Source of the DNA: Siphonodentalium dalli
Lineage: Eukaryota > Mollusca > Scaphopoda > Gadilida > Siphonodentaliidae
Assembly (NCBI GenBank): GCA_032622095.1
Contig: CP136066.1
Span: 5,915,784-5,979,783 of the forward strand
DNA length: 64,000 nucleotides
Direction of reading: 5' to 3'
Of the stretch, positions 23,752 through 36,355 are shown piece by piece. How positions within the stretch are numbered: position 1 is the stretch's first letter; each line of letters opens with the position of its first letter. The position numbers and the translations under genes were made by a program. The notes under the pieces are model-generated. The model was given only the letters and a program-made list of their open reading frames with translations, ran no database searches and was not told where the DNA came from.

Positions 23752-24845
23752 ATCCTATCCTCAAGTCGATAGCTCGAGTGGAAACGGCACTGTTAACCCC
23801 TAACTTCTGGCCAGTTCCATCATGTACGCAAAATAATAAAAAAAAACACCGACCGCACCTCCTCTAGCTGCCAGACAACGGAAAGGGTCATCATATCATC
23901 CAGCGAACACCCTTCTGCGTCCATGGTCAATCGGGCAAGTCGCTTGCTGTGGCGAAAGTGAATATATTAACCCATACGCTGCTGTCGAATTCGGTATGAA
24001 TGCACGCAAAAGAGCCGAAAATAACATCCGCCGACCGCACCTCCCATATGTGTCCGGGCGAGATGGGGCATGCATCATCGTGCATAGTGGACCCTAATGT
24101 ACCTAAGTTCCAATCCCCAAGTCGATAGCATGAGCGGAATAACTATAACCTCTACGTGCATTTCATTGGTTATAATAAATCACATATCGTTACCACCGTT
24201 ATCAACGTATGATATGTTCATCAACATCGTCGTTTATATATATATTGATGTATGTATCCTCCGGACACGTGCCCCCTCCCACATAGGACAAACCACCCTC
24301 GCACATTTTACACAAACACTTTCCCATTATAGAGTCCTCACTTAAATAGTTAGTTGACAAGAGACATGTGACATACAGATGAATATATCATACGTTGATA
24401 ACAGTGGTAATGATATAGGAATTATTATAACCAATGCCATGTATGTACTGATAATGGTAAAAGTGATTCCACACGAGCTATCGACTTGGGGATTGGAACT
24501 TTCGTACATACAGGTCTATTCTGCAACGACATCTTATCGATAAGGCATCTCGCTCGGTCCCCTGGTTGCGGTGAGGTCGGCTTGTGTTATTTTCGGCGTT
24601 TTGCATACATTCATAGCGAATTCGACAGCAGCGTATTGGTTAATATTTTCACTTCCGCCACAATTGCGACATGCCCGATCGCCGATGGATGCAGAAGAGT
24701 ATTCGCTGAATTATATGATGTCCATGTCCGTGGTCAGACAGCCAGGGGAGGTGCGGTCGGTGGTTTTTTTTTAATTTTAACCGGCCGCACGTTATGGGTT
24801 AACAGTGCCGTTTCCACTCGAGCCACCGACTTGGGGTTGGAACTT
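23752..24845. repeat. large inverted repeat, arms about 460-480 bp
   Basis: Left arm 23752-24230 and right arm 24384-24845 pair along their length. Examples are AGTTCCAATCCCCAAGTCGA at 24106 against its complement near 24485, CTCGAGTGGAAACGGCACTG against its complement near 24810, and TATTAACCCATACGCTGCTG against its complement near 24625. The loop of about 150 bp spans 24231-24383. Arms differ by substitutions and small indels, so this is not a very recent event. Confidence 0.85.
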
Positions 24846-25130
24846 TGGTACATACATGTCAATTCTGCACGAGAATACATCCCTCATCTCGCTCGGTCCC
24901 CTGGTGACGGTGTTATTATCGGCGTGTCTGCGTATATTCATAGCGAATGCGGCAGTAGCGTATGGGTTAATTTATTCACGTCCGCTACAACTAGCTACTT
25001 ACCGATCTCCCATGGATGCAGAGGGGTATTCGCTGCATGGTATGATGTCCCTGTCCGTGATCAGACAGCTTGGGGAGGTGCGGTCTGTGTTTTTTTTTTT
25101 AGATTGGGGATTTGGTACATATTGGTATAG
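24486..25130 (+). other. 214-codon open frame across two repeat units (function unknown)
   Basis: The frame crosses two diverged GC-rich units and contains two internal repeats of about 110 residues. Each has VN-(I/L)-FTSAT, GC-R-x-VFA and a GGAV block. No domain is recognised. Open frames also cross these units in another frame (24805-25242). Low stop-codon density from GC richness is the simplest explanation, so I do not call a gene. Confidence 0.25.
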
Positions 25131-25254
25131 TGTGTTCAATAGTGCATGCCCCATCTCGCTTGGATCCCTGGAGAGGTGTGATAGGGTGCGGCCGGGAGCG
25201 GGCGGGAGCGGTCGAGTGCGGTCGGGTGCTGTCGGCTTTTAGAAGGACAAGATA
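25100..25254. repeat. truncated GC-rich unit ending in a GCGG(T/G)CGGG tract
   Basis: ATTGGGGATTTGGTACATAT and CATCTCGCTTGGATCCCTGG resemble the unit start. The end is a short run of GGGAGCGGGC / GGTCGAGTGC variants. Confidence 0.7.
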
Positions 25255-25690
25255 ATTTGCAACATCGTGATATTTGAAATCAATCAAACAAATCAATCAC
25301 AGAACAATAAAAATGTTGACCCTTTTTGCCTCAGTATATGCTGCGTGAATGGCTTCATATAAACAATGACAAATTATCATTGCTTATAACAATATCCAAT
25401 GCAAGATAGATAAATATATACCCAAGTTCTCGAAGACTAGTGCATGACAGTCATTAGTTCCGCTTTAATGGCTCGGTATATAATGAATTTGTGGCTTCCG
25501 ATTGGTTGTGGTAAAAATTTCGATGCAAATACTATCCAATGCGCATATTAATCTGAATATTCCAGAATCGCAGGTATTTGATGTTGAAAGGCATGTGCCG
25601 CATACCGAGAATAATCCGTAGCACATTGTTCAGGCTCACAAGAATTTCCAGGCAAATGTGTTACTCTAAAATTATGTAGCGTATTTAACT
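25255..25690. other. no gene seen
   Basis: Unremarkable AT-rich sequence before the minisatellite. Confidence 0.5.
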
Positions 25691-26617
25691 GTCTGTGTAC
25701 TTCACCACTATGCTCACTGTCTGTGTACTCCACCACTATGATCACTGACAAGCGGAAACTATTGTAAACACCATCAATTGAAATGTATATTAACTTACGC
25801 CTCACGAGCGGTAACTCAATTATAATAAACACCATCAACTCCAAAGTATATTAACTTATCCACACGAGCGGTAACTCTATTATAATAAACACCATGAACT
25901 CCGAAGTATATTAACTTATCCATACGAGCGGTAACTCTATTATAATAAACACCATCAACTCCAAAGTATATTAACTTATCCACACGAGCGGTAACACTAT
26001 TATAATAAACACCATCAACTCCGAAGTATATTAACTTACGCCTCACGAGCGGTAACTCTATTGTGAACACCATCAATTCAAATGTATATTAACTGACACC
26101 TGTCGTCCGGTAACTCTATTATAATAAACACCATCAACTCAAATGTATATTAACTTACGCCTCATGAGCGGTAACTCTATTATAATAAACACCATCAACT
26201 CCAAAGTATATTAACATATCCACACGAGCGGTAACTCTATTATAATAAACACCATCAACTCCGAAGTATATTAACTTACGCCTCACGAGCAGTAACTCTA
26301 TTGTAAACACCATCAATTCAAATGTATATTAACTTACGCCTCACGAGCGGTAACTCTATTGTAAACACCATCAATTTAAATGTATATTAACTTACACCTC
26401 ACGAACGGTAACTCTATTGTAAACACTATCAACTCAAATGGATATTAACATACACCTCACGAGCGGTAACTCTGTTGTAAACACTATCAACTCAAATGTA
26501 TCTAACTTACACCTGACGTCCGGTAACTCTATTATAATAAACACCATCAACTCAAATGTATATTAACTGACACCTGACGAGCGGTAACTCTGTTATAATA
26601 AACACCATCAATTCAAA
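25690..26617. repeat. 58-61-bp minisatellite, array 1
   Basis: About 15 units with CACGAGCGGTAACTCTATT, AAACACCATCAA and AAATGTATATTAACTTA. Where the unit is exactly 60 bp (25816-26076), the minus strand stays open and repeats KLIYFGVDGVYYN every 20 residues. This is a by-product of the period, not evidence of a gene. Confidence 0.95.
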
Positions 26618-27190
26618 TCGTCGCGTCAGAACTAAAGTGTTCTATCTCCATATTTAAAATTTTGAGGGAAATCGAGTTTAAAGTTTTGACCCTCCCTCCC
26701 CCCCCCCTCCGGTTCACATGTTCTCATTCTGTTTTGGAAGATAGTACACAGCGGGTATGATAGCTGCTGTAAAAATAATATTATATGACGAGTTTCGAGA
26801 CAAAACTTGATATCTCGGGTGTTATCACAAATAAACACTTGGCAGATAGAACAATTTGCGTAAAATTTTCCGTTTTATTTTTCCGTGCTATAGTAGTTTT
26901 TGTGTTTTTTAATCGTAAAAACGTGCATAAATCCAAAATCACGCCATTCTCTGCGTTATTTTAACCAAATAATTATCCTAGAAATAAGATGTTCATACCT
27001 ATGAGTGGGAGTATTTCCAACTGGTCGCTTAGCTGGCAATCTGCAATGTTCGGGTCCCATTGCTTCTATTGAAGGTCAGAGATAGCACATGTTAGCTTTA
27101 AAATTTATTTAATCACATGGTACAAAATAATTAGATTCATTGGTCCAAAGTGGAGATAGAACAATATAGCACTGTCAAAAACTGAGTTTA
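26618..27190. repeat. 570-bp interspersed block, copy 1
   Basis: The block starts TCGTCGCGTCAGAACTAAAG and ends near AAAAACTGAGTTTAATG. TGTTCTATCTCCA near the left end and TGGAGATAGAACA near the right end form a 13-bp inverted pair. Copies 2 and 3 (32498, 33600) are nearly identical except for C-run length and a few bases. It interrupts the minisatellite. Confidence 0.9.
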
Positions 27191-27835
27191 ATGTATATTG
27201 ACTTCGCCTCACGAACAATAACACTACTGTAAATACCATCAATTCAAATGTATATTAACTTACGCCTCACGAGCAGTAACTCTATTGTACACACCATCAA
27301 TTCAAATGTATATTAACTGACGCATCACGAACGGTAACTCTGTTGTAAACACCATCAATTCAAATGTATACTAACTTACGCCTGACGAACAGTAACTCTA
27401 TTGTAAACACCATCAATTCAAATGTATATTAACTTACGCCTCACGAGCGATAACTCTGTTGTAAACACCATCAACTCAAATGAATATTAACTTACGCCTC
27501 ACGAACGGTAGCTCTATTGTAAACACCATCAATTCAAATGTTTATTAACTTACGCATCACGAGCGGCAACTCTATTGTAAACACCATCAATTCAAATGTA
27601 TATTAACTTACCCCTCACGAGCGGTAACTCTATTGTAAACACCATCAATTCAAATGTATATTAATTTATCCACACGAGCGGTAACTCTATTGTAAACACC
27701 ATCAATTCAAATTATATTAACATACGCCTCACGAGCGGTAACTCTATTGTAAACACCATCAATTTAAATGTATATTAACTTACACCTCACGAACGGTAAC
27801 TCTATTGTAAACACTATCAACTCAAATGTATTATA
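27191..27835. repeat. 58-bp minisatellite, array 2
   Basis: About 11 units of the same family. The array is broken at its right end by the GGTTAC element. Confidence 0.95.
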
Positions 27836-28287
27836 GGTTACACACAACTAATTATTTTCCATAGGCGACAGTGTTAACTAAAATTCCCGCCGGCCATGGG
27901 TTTGACCTAGTTGAACTTCAAGTGGTCAATTTTCCCTTAGAACGTCATCCTCTGCACCAGTATGTGACAACAAACGCGCCCTTTTCGGTATTTTTTTCCA
28001 ACGATAATCTTGCATTTCCACAACTACCCCATTTACTGCAAAAAAATCAGCAGCATAAAAATACCCAGACCCCTTCCGTAACTTCTGGACGGCACCAGAC
28101 TCTTCCTGGACATCTAAACATACACGATCGCCATATTTACGTAGGCTATGATTTTCTGTTCCCGATTAGGGATATTTCCCTCAATGATAATCAACCAATC
28201 AGCAGCCAGAATTTTTTTTTATGCTGACTCGAGTTTCCCTACACAAATTCAAGAAGAGTAACTCTATATAATTAGTTGTTTGTAACC
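27836..28287 (+). repeat. 452-bp terminal repeat, copy A1
   Basis: Ends GGTTAC and GTAACC. Contains TTTTCCATAGGC and CAGTGTTAAC near the left end, ACCAATCAG near the right third and CTATATAA near the right end. All but the last are shared with the repeats at 51701 and 53039. Confidence 0.9.
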
Positions 28288-29179
28288 TATAATTGAAATG
28301 AAAATTGAAGTTTGATCGTGTAACCGCGCCAATTTTACAAAAAAAGCTTTACCGTGATACAATAGAAATATAGGAGTCATTGGACATCCTATTATCTCCC
28401 AGCGGTCATTTAACCCACATACCCCGTTTTAAAATTAACAATGTTTTTGGGGTAAGAAATAACACCAGTAATAGAATCCTGATAAATCTGGAAGCGCAGT
28501 TTAGTAGAAAAGATACTAATGTCTCATGTTAGGCTTGTCATAGACATATATACTGCACAGTGTCGCATGTCCCATGTCCATCCACTCACTAGTGGGGATA
28601 TTATGACCACAAATGTGACCACACCCAAAATTCAGGGTTTTTCATCATAATTTAATTTGTAAAAACCGACTCGCGTGCATAACGCACACGATAGAAAGTA
28701 ATATGTATAAGTTTTGAAAACTAGTCACGTATATCTACCATACGTTTTAAGGAATTTATCTAATTTTGAACAATACAATGTTTAATTGCATTTGAAATAG
28801 ACCCCCCCCCCCCTTCAAAATTTCACCATCCGATGATGGTTTGGTTCAATGATAGGCTGATGTCCCTTTAAATTTCAGTACTTTTCAGGAGTTTGAGTCG
28901 AATTTCTATCAGAGAAACTTCCATCACCTCGACCGTGCTATTTTGAACATTAAAGGTCCACCCATATGCACGAAATGGATGATTTTCAGAAAATTTCGCC
29001 TCCGGAAAGAGTTGAAGTTCCGGCGACAGAGGGTTAATAAATGTCTCGCATAATCTGAAAATGGGTCTGTAGGGCGTGAAAATATAATAACTCAACAAAA
29101 CGAGTCAGTCTTTGTTTATCAGTGTTCCTAAATTCGCTGCCCTGAACGATATTTGAAAAATGTGATTTTTTTGCCTATA
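28288..29179. repeat. spacer between A1 and A2, 892 bp
   Basis: Starts TATAATTGAA and ends GCCTATA, with a C run near 28801. No gene is recognised; the 76-codon minus-strand frame has no known domain. Confidence 0.85.
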
Positions 29180-29631
29180 GGTTACACACAACTAATTATT
29201 TTCCATAGGCGACAGTGTTAACTAAAATTCCCGCCGGCCATGGGTTTGACCTAGTTGAACTTCAAGTGGTCAATTTTCCCTTAGAACGTCATCCTCTGCA
29301 CCAGTATGTGACAACAAACGCGCCCTTTTCGGTATTTTTTTCCAACGATAATCTTGCATTTCCACAACTACCCCATTTACTGCAAAAAAATCAGCAGCAT
29401 AAAAATACCCAGACCCCTTCCGTAACTTCTGGACGGCACCAGACTCTTCCTGGACATCTAAACATACACGATCGCCATATTTACGTAGGCTATGATTTTC
29501 TGTTCCCGATTAGGGATATTTCCCTCAATGATAATCAACCAATCAGCAGCCAGAATTTTTTTTTATGCTGACTCGAGTTTCCCTACACAAATTCAAGAAG
29601 AGTAACTCTATATAATTAGTTGTTTGTAACC
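29180..29631 (+). repeat. 452-bp terminal repeat, copy A2
   Basis: No difference from A1 was noticed by eye. Followed by the second spacer (29632-30524, 893 bp). Confidence 0.9.
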
Positions 29632-30524
29632 TATAATTGAAATGAAAATTGAAGTTTGATCGTGTAACCGCGCCAATTTTACAAAAAAAGCTTTACCGTG
29701 ATACAATAGAAATATAGGAGTCATTGGACATCCTATTATCTCCCAGCGGTCATTTAACCCACATACCCCGTTTTAAAATTAACAATGTTTTTGGGGTAAG
29801 AAATAACACCAGTAATAGAATCCTGATAAATCTGGAAGCGCAGTTTAGTAGAAAAGATACTAATGTCTCATGTTAGGCTTGTCATAGACATATATACTGC
29901 ACAGTGTCGCATGTCCCATGTCCATCCACTCACTAGTGGGGATATTATGACCACAAATGTGACCACACCCAAAATTCAGGGTTTTTCATCATAATTTAAT
30001 TTGTAAAAACCGACTCGCGTGCATAACGCACACGATAGAAAGTAATATGTATAAGTTTTGAAAACTAGTCACGTATATCAACCATACGTTTTAAGGAATT
30101 TATCTAATTTTGAACAATACAATGTTTAATTGCATTTGAAATAGACCCCCCCCCCCCCTTCAAAATTTCACCATCCGATGATGGTTTGGTTCAATGATAG
30201 GCTGATGTCCCTTTAAATTTCAGTACTTTTCAGGAGTTTGAGTCGAATTTCTATCAGAGAAACTTCCATCACCTCGACCGTGCTATTTTGAACATTAAAG
30301 GTCCACCCATATGCACGAAATGGATGATTTTCAGAAAATTTCGCCTCCGGAAAGAGTTGAAGTTCCGGCGACAGAGGGTTAATAAATGTCTCGCATAATC
30401 TGAAAATGGGTCTGTAGGGCGTGAAAATATAATAACTCAACAAAACGAGTCAGTCTTTGTTTATCAGTGTTCCTAAATTCGCTGCCCTGAACGATATTTG
30501 AAAAATGTGATTTTCTTGCCTATA

Positions 30525-30975
30525 GGTTACACACAACTAATTATTTTCCATAGGCGACAGTGTTAACTAAAATTCCCGCCGGCCATGGGTTTGACCTAGT
30601 TGAACTTCAAGTGGTCAATTTTCCCTTAGAACGTCATCCTCTGCACCAGTATGTGACAACAAACGCGCCCTTTTCGGTATTTTTTTCCAACGATAATCTT
30701 GCATTTCCACAACTACCCCATTTACTGCAAAAAAATCAGCAGCATAAAAATACCCAGACCCCTTCCGTAACTTCTGGACGGCACCAGACTCTTCCTGGAC
30801 ATCTAAACATACACGATCGCCATATTTACGTAGGCTATGATTTTCTGTTCCCGATTAGGGATATTTCCCTCAATGATAATCAACCAATCAGCAGCCAGAA
30901 TTTTTTTTATGCTGACTCGAGTTTCCCTACACAAATTCAAGAAGAGTAACTCTATATAATTAGTTGTTTGTAACC
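30525..30975 (+). repeat. 451-bp terminal repeat, copy A3
   Basis: One T shorter in the T run than the others, which lengthens the chance frame to 129 codons. Followed by the third spacer (30976-31869, 894 bp). Confidence 0.9.
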
Positions 30976-31869
30976 TATAATTGAAATGAAAATTGAAGTT
31001 TGATCGTGTAACCGCGCCAATTTTACAAAAAAAGCTTTACCGTGATACAATAGAAATATAGGAGTCATTGGACATCCTATTATCTCCAAGCGGTCATTTA
31101 ACCCACATACCCCGTTTTAAAATTAACAATGTTTTTGGGGTAAGAAATAACACCAGTAATAGAATCCTGATAAATCTGGAAGCGCAGTTTAGTAGAAAAG
31201 ATACTAATGTCTCATGTTAGGCTTGTCATAGACATATATACTGCACAGTGTCGCATGTCCCATGTCCATCCACTCACTAGTGGGGATATTATGACCACAA
31301 ATGTGACCACACCCCAAATTCAGGGTTTTTCATCATAATTTAATTTGTAAAAACCGACTCGCGTGCATAACGCACACGATAGAAAGTAATATGTATAAGT
31401 TTTGAAAACTAGTCACGTATATCTACCATACGTTTTAAGGAATTTATCTAATTTTGAACAATACAATGTTTAATTGCATTTGAAATAGACCCCCCCCCCC
31501 CCCTTCAAAATTTCACCATCCGATGATGGTTTGGTTCAATGATAGGCTGATGTCCCTTTAAATTTCAGTACTTTTCAGGAGTTTGAGTCGAATTTCTATC
31601 AGAGAAACTTCCATCACCTCGACCGTGCTATTTTGAACATTAAAGGTCCACCCATATGCACGAAATGGATGATTTTCAGAAAATTTCGCCTCCGGAAAGA
31701 GTTGAAGTTCCGGCGACAGAGGGTTAATAAATGTCTCGCATAATCTGAAAATGGGTCTGTAGGGCGTGAAAATATAATAACTCAACAAAACGAGTCAGTC
31801 TTTGTTTATCAGTGTTCCTAAATTCGCTGCCCTGAACGATATTTGAAAAATGTGATTTTTTTGCCTATA

Positions 31870-32321
31870 GGTTACACACAACTAATTATTTTCCATAGGC
31901 GACAGTGTTAACTAAAATTCCCGCCGGCCATGGGTTTGACCTAGTTGAACTTCAAGTGGTCAATTTTCCCTTAGAACGTCATCCTCTGCACCAGTATGTG
32001 ACAACAAACGCGCCCTTTTCGGTATTTTTTTCCAACGATAATCTTGCATTTCCACAACTACCCCATTTACTGCAAAAAAATCAGCAGCATAAAAATACCC
32101 AGACCCCTTCCGTAACTTCTGGACGGCACCAGACTCTTCCTGGACATCTAAACATACACGATCGCCATATTTACGTAGGCTATGATTTTCTGTTCCCGAT
32201 TAGGGATATTTCCCTCAATGATAATCAACCAATCAGCAGCCAGAATTTTTTTTTATGCTGACTCGAGTTTCCCTACACAAATTCAAGAAGAGTAACTCTA
32301 TATAATTAGTTGTTTGTAACC
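31870..32321 (+). repeat. 452-bp terminal repeat, copy A4
   Basis: Last copy; its GTAACC end joins minisatellite sequence directly. Confidence 0.9.
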
Positions 32322-32497
32322 ATTAACATACACCTCACGAGCGGTAACTCTATTGTAAACACTATCAACTCAAATGTATATTAACTTACACCTGACGTCC
32401 GGTAACTCTATTATAATAAACACCATCAACTCAAATGTATATTAACTGACACCTGACGAGCGGTAACTCTGTTATAATAAACACCATCAATTCAAAT
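32322..32497. repeat. 58-61-bp minisatellite, array 3
   Basis: About three units, continuing the array broken at 27835. Confidence 0.93.
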
Positions 32498-33067
32498 CGT
32501 CGCGTCAGAACTAAAGTGTTCTATCTCCATATTTAAAATTTTGTGGGAAATCGAGTTTAAAGTTTTGACCCTCCCTCCCCCCTCCGGTTCACATGTTCTC
32601 ATTCTGTTTTGGAATATAGTACACAGCGGGTATGATAGCTGCTGTAAAAATAATATTATATGACGAGTTTCGAGACAAAACTTGATATCTCGGGTGTTAT
32701 CACCAATAAACACTTGGCAGATAGAACAATTTGCGTAAAATTTTCCGTTTTATTTTTCCGTGCTATAGTAGTTTTTGTGTTTTTTAATCGTAAAAACGTG
32801 CATAAATCCAAAATCACGCCATTCTCTGCGTTATTTTAACCAAATAATTATCCTAGAAATAAGATGTTCATACCTAGGAGTGGGAGTATTTCCAACTGGT
32901 CGCTTAGCTGGCAATCTGCAATGTTCGGGTCCGGTTGCTTCTATTGAAGGTCAGAGATAGCACATGTTAGCTTTGAAATTTATTTAATCACATGGTACAA
33001 AATAATTAGATTCATTGGTCCAAAGTGGAGATAGAACAATATAGCACTGTCAAAAACTGAGTTTAAT
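32498..33067. repeat. 570-bp interspersed block, copy 2
   Basis: As copy 1 at 26618, with a shorter C run. Confidence 0.9.
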
Positions 33068-33599
33068 GTATATTGACTTCGCCTCACGAACAATAACACT
33101 ACTGTAAATACCATCAATTCAAATGTATATTAACTTACGCCTCACGAGCAGTAACTCTATTGTACACACCATCAATTCAAATGTATATTAACTGACGCAT
33201 CACGAACGGTAACTCTGTTGTAAACACCATCAATTCAAATGTATACTAACTTACGCCTGACGAACAGTAACTCTATTGTAAACACCATCAATTCAAATGT
33301 ATATTAACTTACGCCTCACGAACGGCAACTCTATTGTAAACACCATCAATTCAAATGTATATTAAATTACGCCTCACGAGCGATAACTCTGTTGTAAACA
33401 CCATCAACTCAAATGAATATTAACTTACGCCTCACGAACGGTAGCTCTATTGTAAACACCATCAATTAAAATGTATATTAACTTACTCTGATCAGCTCTG
33501 ATGAGCATAAACTCTATTGTAAACACCATAAATTCAAATGTATATTAACTGACACCTGACGAGCGGTAACTCTGTTATAATAAACACCATCAATTCAAA
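33068..33599. repeat. 58-61-bp minisatellite, array 4
   Basis: About nine units, one with an aberrant CTGATCAGCTCTGATGAGCA insert that recurs in array 5. Confidence 0.93.
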
Positions 33600-34170
33600 T
33601 CGTCGCGTCAGAACTAAAGTGTTCTATCTCCATATTTAAAATTTTGTGGGAAATCGAGTTTAAAGTTTTGACCCTCCCTCCCCCCTCCGGTTCACATGTT
33701 CTCATTCTGTTTTGGAAGATAGTACACAGCGGGTATGATAGCTGCTGTAAAAATAATATTATATGACGAGTTTCGAGACAAAACTTGATATCTCGGGTGT
33801 TATCACAAATAAACACTTGGCAGATAGAACAATTTGCGTAAAATTTTCCGTTTTATTTTTCCGTGCTATAGTAGTTTTTGTGTTTTTTAATCGTAAAAAC
33901 GTGCATAAATCCAAAATCACGCCATTCTCTGCGTTATTTTAACCAAATAATTATCCTAGAAATAAGATGTTCATACCTAGGAGTGGGAGTATTTCCAACT
34001 GGTCGCTTAGCTGGCAATCTGCAATGTTCGGGTCCCATTGCTTCTATTGAAGGTCAGAGATAGCACATGTTAGCTTTGAAATTTATTTAATCACATGGTA
34101 CAAAATAATTAGATTCATTGGTCCAAAGTGGAGATAGAACAATATAGCACTGTCAAAAACTGAGTTTAAT
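33600..34170. repeat. 570-bp interspersed block, copy 3
   Basis: Nearly identical to copy 2. Confidence 0.9.
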
Positions 34171-34930
34171 GTATATTGACTTCGCCTCACGAACAATAAC
34201 ACTACTGTAAATACCATCAATTCAAATGTATATTAACTTACGCCTCACGAGCAGTAACTCTATTGTACACACCATCAATTCAAATGTAAATTAACTGACG
34301 CATCACGAACGGTAACTCTGTTGTAAACACCATCAATTCAAATGTATACTAACTTACGCCTGACGAACAGTAACTCTATTGTAAACACCATCAATTCAAA
34401 TGTATATTAACTTACGCCTCACGAACGGCAACTCTATTGTAAACACCATCAATTCAAATGTATATTAACTTACGCCTCACGAGCGATAACTCTGTTGTAA
34501 ACACCATCAACTCAAATGAATATTAACTCACGCCTCACGAACGGTAGCTCTATTGTAAACACCATCACTTCAAATGTATATTAACTTACGCTTCAGAAAC
34601 AGTAACTCTATTGTAAACACCATCAATTCAAATGTTTATTAACTTACGCATCACGAGCGGCAACTCTATTGTAAACACCATCAATTCAAATGTATATTAA
34701 TTTATCCACACGAGCGGTAACTCTATTGTAAACACCATCAATTCAAATTATATTAACATACGCCTCACGAGCGGTAACTCTATTGTAAACACCATCAATT
34801 AAAATGTATATTAACTTACTCTGATCAGCTCTGATGAGCATAAACTCTATTGTAAACACCATAAATTCAAATGTATATTAACTTACGCCTCACGAGCGGT
34901 AACTCTATTGTAAACACCATTAACTCAAAT
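34171..34930. repeat. 58-61-bp minisatellite, array 5
   Basis: About 13 units. Order and variants match array 4 for several units, so block plus array was duplicated together (offset about 1103 bp). Confidence 0.93.
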
Positions 34931-35897
34931 GCATAGAAATCGGATATAAAAAGACTAGAATGGTAGTCACGTGACTACAAGTGTGCTCTCGTCCGCCATT
35001 GATCAGGGCAAAACATCGTTAGCCAAGTGAAGTGACTGCGAAAGTAAATCGATATTTTGTTCAGATTTCTCGGCAAAAATTGGGCTTAATCCTGCCCAGC
35101 GAAACAAGAACAAGTTGGAGAACAATGTAGTTATAATTTACAGATATATTTCGCCAAAATGACATTTTTGAAGCGGATTTCCGGAGGTGTTTTGTAACTT
35201 TTTGACAAGTGCTGTCAGTGCCAATGAGTGAATGATAGTCAATATCATCACTGTTGTAATTTTGAATTTGAATTGGCATAAAGTCCTACAAAACAAGGTC
35301 TCAGATGATATGTAAGTTTAAAACATAGCTTCAGTTAGCTAACTAGTATTTGAGTGTAAACTGTTAGTGTTATTGCAAAACTTATACACTTTCACCTGAC
35401 CTGTTCACTGACTCACTGGCTTCACTCAGACCACTTTTGAACAACTTGTTTAAACACATTTGTCAATTTGATTTTATTATATGAGCAGAACTTGGTTGAA
35501 ATGCTACTGTGTGGCGGGTCACACTCGTCTTCGATAGTGATACTGAACAAACCATTAATACGTAAAATTTAAATAACACCATTCAAACATAGTGTTGTTT
35601 ACTTATTATGGTTTGTATTATGCAGGGGTAAAATATGCCCGAAACCCCAATGGCACAATTCCACACCAGGTTCTAGACCATTCTTATACAAATTCAAATA
35701 ATTTCTATAAAACAAATTAATTACAAATCTGTCAGCAGATGGGAAACACCCCGCTTGTGCGCACAGCGAATAAACTTACTCAAATCAGGTATTTTGTTGG
35801 ATTCTGTATCAAGATTGCTATCAATCAACGTCATATACATGTAGTGACTCTTAGCGAAATCACATTCATGAATCAGGTAGCTCGCAAGTCCATTTAC
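34931..35897. other. no gene seen
   Basis: Short frames only. Confidence 0.5.
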
Positions 35898-36355
35898 CAC
35901 AGTGTATAAACCGTACAAACATTAAATCGGAAGTTGTTTTCGAAAAGACGAAAAATGCTATTTTTAGAACGTAAATGTGACAGAAATATCACAACAACAG
36001 CACAAAATCCAGGTTTCAGACGGACACACGGTTGCACCACATCTACTAACGTAATTATAAATTGTACATACACATTTGCCGATCGTAAGGGGGGGCCATT
36101 TGAGCGAAGGACTCTGTTTAATAGATAAAAACGGCCTTTGATCACTTCAGAAATAATTTTCTCGCAAAAATTCCCTCTTCAAATGTCATTTTAACACATA
36201 TCCAGCATCTGTCGGAAATCCCACTCTATTGCAACGGAAAGGCCGTTACGTGTGTAACATATCTGGACATGCCTTTGGCTCGAGTGTATTCACAATTTGA
36301 ACGTAGAGGGTATTGATTTGGACACCCCGCTCTCAGTCTATGTACGCCTAGTTGT
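35898..36355. repeat. left arm of a 4.28-kb inverted-repeat structure
   Basis: Starts CACAGTGTATAAACC and ends GTACGCCTAGTTGT. It pairs with 39718-40177. Possible terminal inverted repeat of a large DNA element. Confidence 0.88.

Larger units (their letters stand above)
27836..32321. mobile_element. tandem array: four 452-bp GGTTAC...GTAACC repeats with three 892-894-bp spacers
   Basis: Terminal-repeat copies begin at 27836, 29180, 30525 and 31870, a period of 1344-1345 bp, and the array starts and ends with a terminal repeat. Each repeat has inverted ends (GGTTACACACAACTAATTAT against ATAATTAGTTGTTTGTAACC). Spacer and repeat copies are almost identical, differing mainly in C-run and T-run length and a few substitutions, so amplification is recent. 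Inner junctions are GTAACC|TATA and TATA|GGTTAC. The outer flanks are minisatellite: ATTATA on the left and ATTAAC on the right, compatible with a 4-bp ATTA duplication offset by two bases. No transposase, integrase or reverse transcriptase frame is present. Open frames of 118 (+) and 76 (-) codons recur in each unit only because the units are identical; neither resembles a known protein. Confidence 0.9.

Noticed and set aside
25816-26076. Minus-strand protein with 20-residue repeats (KLIYFGVDGVYYN)
   Set aside because: The 60-bp minisatellite period keeps the frame open by itself; neighbouring units of 58 or 61 bp break it.
27871-32261. 118-codon plus-strand and 76-codon minus-strand frames repeated in each 1345-bp unit
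   Set aside because: Their conservation follows from near-identical DNA copies; no domain, and the equivalent 51701 repeat has no matching frame.
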